DNA of 64,000 nt from 54-19 sp038210655 (lineage in GTDB: Bacteria > Chloroflexota > Chloroflexia > Chloroheliales > Chloroheliaceae): assembly GCA_038210655.1 (NCBI GenBank), contig JBBQWM010000013.1:62001-126000 (forward strand), written 5' to 3'. Made by a program: the position numbers and the translations under genes. Positions 61,224 to 64,000 of this stretch are shown here, in pieces (position 1 is the first letter of the stretch; every line of letters starts with the position of its first letter). The notes under the pieces were generated by a model, which did no database searches, had not been told where the DNA came from, and saw only the letters and a program-made list of their open reading frames with translations.

Positions 61224-62532
61224 TGTGGTTGAACGCGGCCTTTCACGCGAAGCAGTTGAGCGGATTTCAACCGAACGCAACGAGCCGAGTTGGTTGCTTG
61301 AGAAGCGCTTGGCGGGCTGGGCGGCCTTTGAGACCCTCCCGACCCCCGACTGGACGCGGGGTATTCGCGGTTGGTGGAACGCTACTTTGCGCGATTTGGA
61401 TTTTGATATGCTCCAGCCCTATGTGGCTGCCGGGCAAGCCTTACCCAATCTCGATTTGAATAATGCCGATGAAGCCGCGCCCTCTGGCGTATTGGTACAG
61501 TACAACAGTCAGATCGTCCGGGCTGAATTATCGGAGGAAGCCCAGGCGGCAGGGGTGGTCTTTTGTAGCTTGGAAGAAGCGGTCAAGACCCATCCTGAGC
61601 TTGTCCAGAAATATTTTATGACCCGGTGCGTCCCGCTTGATGAGAACCGCTTTACGGCACTGCACGCGGCTTTGTGGACGGGTGGGGCGTTTCTCTACGT
61701 ACCCCAGGATGTTACGCTGGAGGCTCCCTTCCGAACGGCTTTTTATACCGATGTCGAAGGGCTGGCCCTGTTTACTCATACGCTGGTTATCGCCGAGCGT
61801 GGTTCTAAAGTACGGCTGATCGAAGATCACCGCTCGAATGGCAAGGCGGGCGACCCCATGTCGGTGGATAGTGGCATTACGGAAATCTTTATAGGCGAGA
61901 GCGCCAAAGTCGAATATTACAACCCGCAGGAATATGGTCATAACATCACGAATTTCTCGGTCAAGCGGGCAATGGTCGGCAAATACGGCTTGCACACCTG
62001 GGTAATTGCTACTTTGGGCAGCGAAGTCACCCGGTTGACCTTAGAATCTATTTTGGAAGGTCAGAACAGCCACGCCGATGCTATCGGCCTGTCGTTCTCG
62101 ACCGGGCAGCAAAACTTTGATATAGCAACCAAGACCTTGCACGCCGTTTCGCACACTTCGGCTAATTCGATTTTTAAGGCCGCGCTAGACGATGCCTCCC
62201 AACTGGGCTTTCGGGGCGCGATCCGCACTCTAAAGGGGGCGCAGCACACCGATAGCTTCCTGAACGACCATACCCTCTATCTGAGCGAAGATAGCAAAGC
62301 CGACGTGCTGCCGTCGCTGGATGTAGATGCCAACGATGTACGTTGCGCTCACGGTGCTTCTATCGGCATGATCGATGCGGAGCAAATTTTTTATCTGATG
62401 AGTCGCGGTCTGACCCAGGAAGAGGCCGAGCAAATGATTGTAGCCGGGTTCTTTGAGGAAGGGATCGAGCGTATCCCGTTAGAGAGCGTTCAGCAACGCT
62501 TGCGCGGCTCGATTGAAGCAAAATTGCATTAG
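61216..62532 (+). CDS. sufD: Fe-S assembly scaffold protein SufD
   Basis: The N-terminal region (NEPSWLLEKRLAGWAAFETLPTPDW) and the beta-helix core of the SufB/SufD superfamily are evident (FLYVPQDVTLEAPF, HTLVIAERGSKVRLIEDH, VEYYNPQEYGHNITNFSVKRA). The C-terminal ADVLPSLDVDANDVRCAHGASIGMIDAEQIFYLMSRGLTQEEAEQMIVAGFFEE is characteristic. Length and lack of SufB-specific cysteine motifs point to SufD rather than SufB. ATG 61216 is chosen, with AGGAGG at 61201-61206. No SufB gene is visible between sufC and sufS, so either SufB lies elsewhere or this protein replaces it. Confidence 0.88.
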   Translation: MPSVVERGLSREAVERISTERNEPSWLLEKRLAGWAAFETLPTPDWTRGIRGWWNATLRDLDFDMLQPYVAAGQALPNLDLNNADEAAPSGVLVQYNSQIVRAELSEEAQAAGVVFCSLEEAVKTHPELVQKYFMTRCVPLDENRFTALHAALWTGGAFLYVPQDVTLEAPFRTAFYTDVEGLALFTHTLVIAERGSKVRLIEDHRSNGKAGDPMSVDSGITEIFIGESAKVEYYNPQEYGHNITNFSVKRAMVGKYGLHTWVIATLGSEVTRLTLESILEGQNSHADAIGLSFSTGQQNFDIATKTLHAVSHTSANSIFKAALDDASQLGFRGAIRTLKGAQHTDSFLNDHTLYLSEDSKADVLPSLDVDANDVRCAHGASIGMIDAEQIFYLMSRGLTQEEAEQMIVAGFFEEGIERIPLESVQQRLRGSIEAKLH

Positions 62533-62633
62533 GATGTTAGAAATCAGACATTAGAAATCAGAGATCAGTTTTAATCTAATATCTAAAGTCCGATCTCTGA
62601 TCTCTGACTTCTAAATTCTAATATCTAATTTCT
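62533..62633. repeat. inverted AGAAATCAG-type arrays between sufD and sufS
   Basis: Left units such as TTAGAAATCAGACATTAGAA face right units TCTGATCTCTGACTTCTAAA, allowing a hairpin between the two suf genes. It may act as an mRNA processing or attenuation site. Confidence 0.75.
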
Positions 62634-62647
62634 AGAGAGAAAAAGCC

Positions 62648-63946
62648 ATGATTGAGACCAGTATGATAGATACACGGGATCGAGTTTTGGAAGTAGCCCC
62701 CGAAGAAATCGCTACCGGCAAACTGGATGTGGCAGCGATCCGGCGTGATTTTCCGATTTTGGAAGAAGAAGCTTACGGCAAGAAAGTCGCTTATCTCGAT
62801 AATGGGGCCAGCAGTTTGCGGCCTGAGCCGGTCATAAATTCGATGCTGGAATATTTCCATAAATATAATGCGAATATTCACCGGGGCGTTTATCGCTGGT
62901 CGGAAGAGGCGACCCGCGCCTACGAAGCGGCCCACCGCAAAATCGCCCGGCTTATCAACGCCAATCCGCGTGAAGTCATCTTTACCCGCAACACGACCGA
63001 GAGCTTGAATCTGGTAGCCTATAGCTGGGGTCGGGCTAATGTGCGCGAGGGCGACGAAATCGTCTCGACCGTGATCGAACATCACTCGAATCTGGTTCCC
63101 TGGCAAATATTGGCTGCCGAGAAGGGCGCGAAACTACGCTATATCCCAATGACCCCCGAAGGTCGTCTCGATCTCTCGAACATTGACCAGATTATCAACG
63201 AAAAAACCAAAATGGTCACGTTCACCCATATGTCGAACGTGCTGGGTACGATCAGCCCGGTTGCGGAGATTATTGCACGGGCGCACGCGGTCGGCGCAGT
63301 CGCTATTATGGACGGCGCACAAAGCGTTCCCCACATGCCGGTGGACGTGGTGGCGTTGGGTTGCGACTTCTACGCTTTTAGCGGTCACAAGATGACCGGG
63401 CCAACCGGGATCGGTGTGCTATGGGGTAAGCGCGAACTTCTGGAAGCTATGCCCCCTTTCCTGACTGGCGGCGATATGATCCGCGATGTAACGCTTGAGC
63501 GTAGCACCTGGAACGATTTGCCCTGGAAATTCGAGGCTGGAACGCCTTCGATTGCCGAAGGGATCGGGCTAGGAGCCGCCGCCGATTATCTTCTAAAGCT
63601 AGGAATGGCAAATATCCGGCAACACGAGATCGAGCTAACCGCTTACGCTCTCGATAAAATGCTGGCGATCCCCGACCTGGAAATCTACGGGCCGACCCAA
63701 CCGTCCGAGCGCGGTGGAATAATTTCGTTCAACCTGGGCGACGTTCACCCCCACGATCTGGCGACTATGCTAGACCGCGAGGCGATTGCAGTCCGGGCCG
63801 GACACCACTGCTGCCAGCCTTTGATCGAGCTACTCGAAACGACTGCCACTACTCGCGCCAGCTTTTATATCTATAATACCGAGGAAGAAGTTGACCGACT
63901 GGTCGAGGCCCTTCACAAAGCCCGCAAGGTCTTTAAGCTCGACTAG
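62648..63946 (+). CDS. sufS: cysteine desulfurase SufS
   Basis: PLP enzyme of fold type I that takes sulfur from cysteine for Fe-S assembly. Seen are VAYLDNGASSLRPEPVINSM, NIHRGVYRWSEEATRAYE, TRNTTESLNLVAYSWG, EHHSNLVPWQ, the PLP lysine in YAFSGHKMTGPTGIGVLWG (about K248) and the catalytic cysteine in AVRAGHHCCQPLIE (about 387-388, two neighbouring Cys where CAQP is usual). GAGAGAAAAAG upstream supports the ATG. It is the last gene of the operon in the window. Confidence 0.96.
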   Translation: MIETSMIDTRDRVLEVAPEEIATGKLDVAAIRRDFPILEEEAYGKKVAYLDNGASSLRPEPVINSMLEYFHKYNANIHRGVYRWSEEATRAYEAAHRKIARLINANPREVIFTRNTTESLNLVAYSWGRANVREGDEIVSTVIEHHSNLVPWQILAAEKGAKLRYIPMTPEGRLDLSNIDQIINEKTKMVTFTHMSNVLGTISPVAEIIARAHAVGAVAIMDGAQSVPHMPVDVVALGCDFYAFSGHKMTGPTGIGVLWGKRELLEAMPPFLTGGDMIRDVTLERSTWNDLPWKFEAGTPSIAEGIGLGAAADYLLKLGMANIRQHEIELTAYALDKMLAIPDLEIYGPTQPSERGGIISFNLGDVHPHDLATMLDREAIAVRAGHHCCQPLIELLETTATTRASFYIYNTEEEVDRLVEALHKARKVFKLD

Positions 63947-63983
63947 CTCACTTTTACAGCAAATTGCAGAGATATTGAACGAT

Positions 63984-64000
63984 TGTAGGAGCGAGCTTCT
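63984..64000. repeat. palindromic repeat, TGTAGGAGCGAGC family, partial copy 3
   Basis: The first 17 bases of the arm (TGTAGGAGCGAGCTTCT) run to the window edge, matching copies at 17895 and 59361 exactly. Confidence 0.85.

Overview
The window reads as chromosomal DNA of a Chloroflexota bacterium, judged from gene content only. Indicators are two very large polytopic DUF2298 ('Chlor_Arch_YYY') proteins, one fused to a GT-C glycosyltransferase and TPRs; a LysX-like/homocitrate synthase pair of the alpha-aminoadipate type; an F420-dependent luciferase-like oxidoreductase; an IspD-IspF fusion; a PIN-TRAM membrane protein; several Uma2 proteins; and many palindromic and short-unit repeats. There is no rRNA, CRISPR array or transposase. 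One tRNA (Pro-GGG) is present.

Layout. 1-2.6 kb: partial MoxR ATPase, pyrimidine-nucleoside phosphorylase and a small partner. 3.2-8.7 kb: secreted Fn3 metallopeptidase, ispDF, PIN-TRAM, DUF192 lipoprotein. 8.7-10.1 kb: an AT-rich block of three unrecognised genes, one with tandem helical repeats resembling effector-associated modules. 10.3-17.7 kb: MoxR ATPase, F420 oxidoreductase, DUF3052, a degenerate GGDEF-EAL protein, and a metallopeptidase/DUF309/membrane-protein operon. 18.1-20.2 kb: LysX-like ligase plus homocitrate synthase, probably starting at ATT. 20.4-27.7 kb: CPA2 antiporter, tRNA-Pro, GMC oxidoreductase, two secreted proteins. 28.2-38.1 kb: two DUF2298 giants flanking an Uma2 gene. 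38.5-40.2 kb: an AT-rich two-gene module, a phosphoribosyltransferase-like protein followed by a NADAR-domain protein; this is the best candidate for an undescribed (probably defence-related) system. 40.3-50.3 kb: M1 aminopeptidase with HEAT tail, a secreted NTF2-like protein behind a double palindromic operator, a NarL-type two-component pair, a SIMPL protein and a GAF-GGDEF-HD-GYP protein. 50.7-56.1 kb: TPR proteins, M24 peptidase, thioesterase, a MITE-like element and a tandem mosaic pair of Uma2 genes. 56.2-59.1 kb: aconitase AcnA. 59.5-64 kb: Fe-S assembly operon (Rrf2 regulator, sufC, sufD, sufS) with a clear promoter and an IscR-type palindrome.

How the genes work together. The Rrf2 protein carries three cysteines and probably senses Fe-S status to control sufCDS; the Fe-S enzyme aconitase lies divergently beside it. 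Homocitrate synthase and the ATP-grasp ligase form a two-gene operon. The 43.8-46.8 kb kinase and regulator overlap and form one signalling unit.

Repeats are a strong theme. Heptamer arrays (GGGATGA, GGACTGA) and AGAAATCAG-like arrays lie between genes and also inside reading frames (ispDF, the 1089-residue DUF2298 protein, the thioesterase), where they encode low-complexity inserts. A 30-bp-arm palindrome occurs twice and begins again at the right edge. All family names rest on reading motifs by eye; no database search was run.
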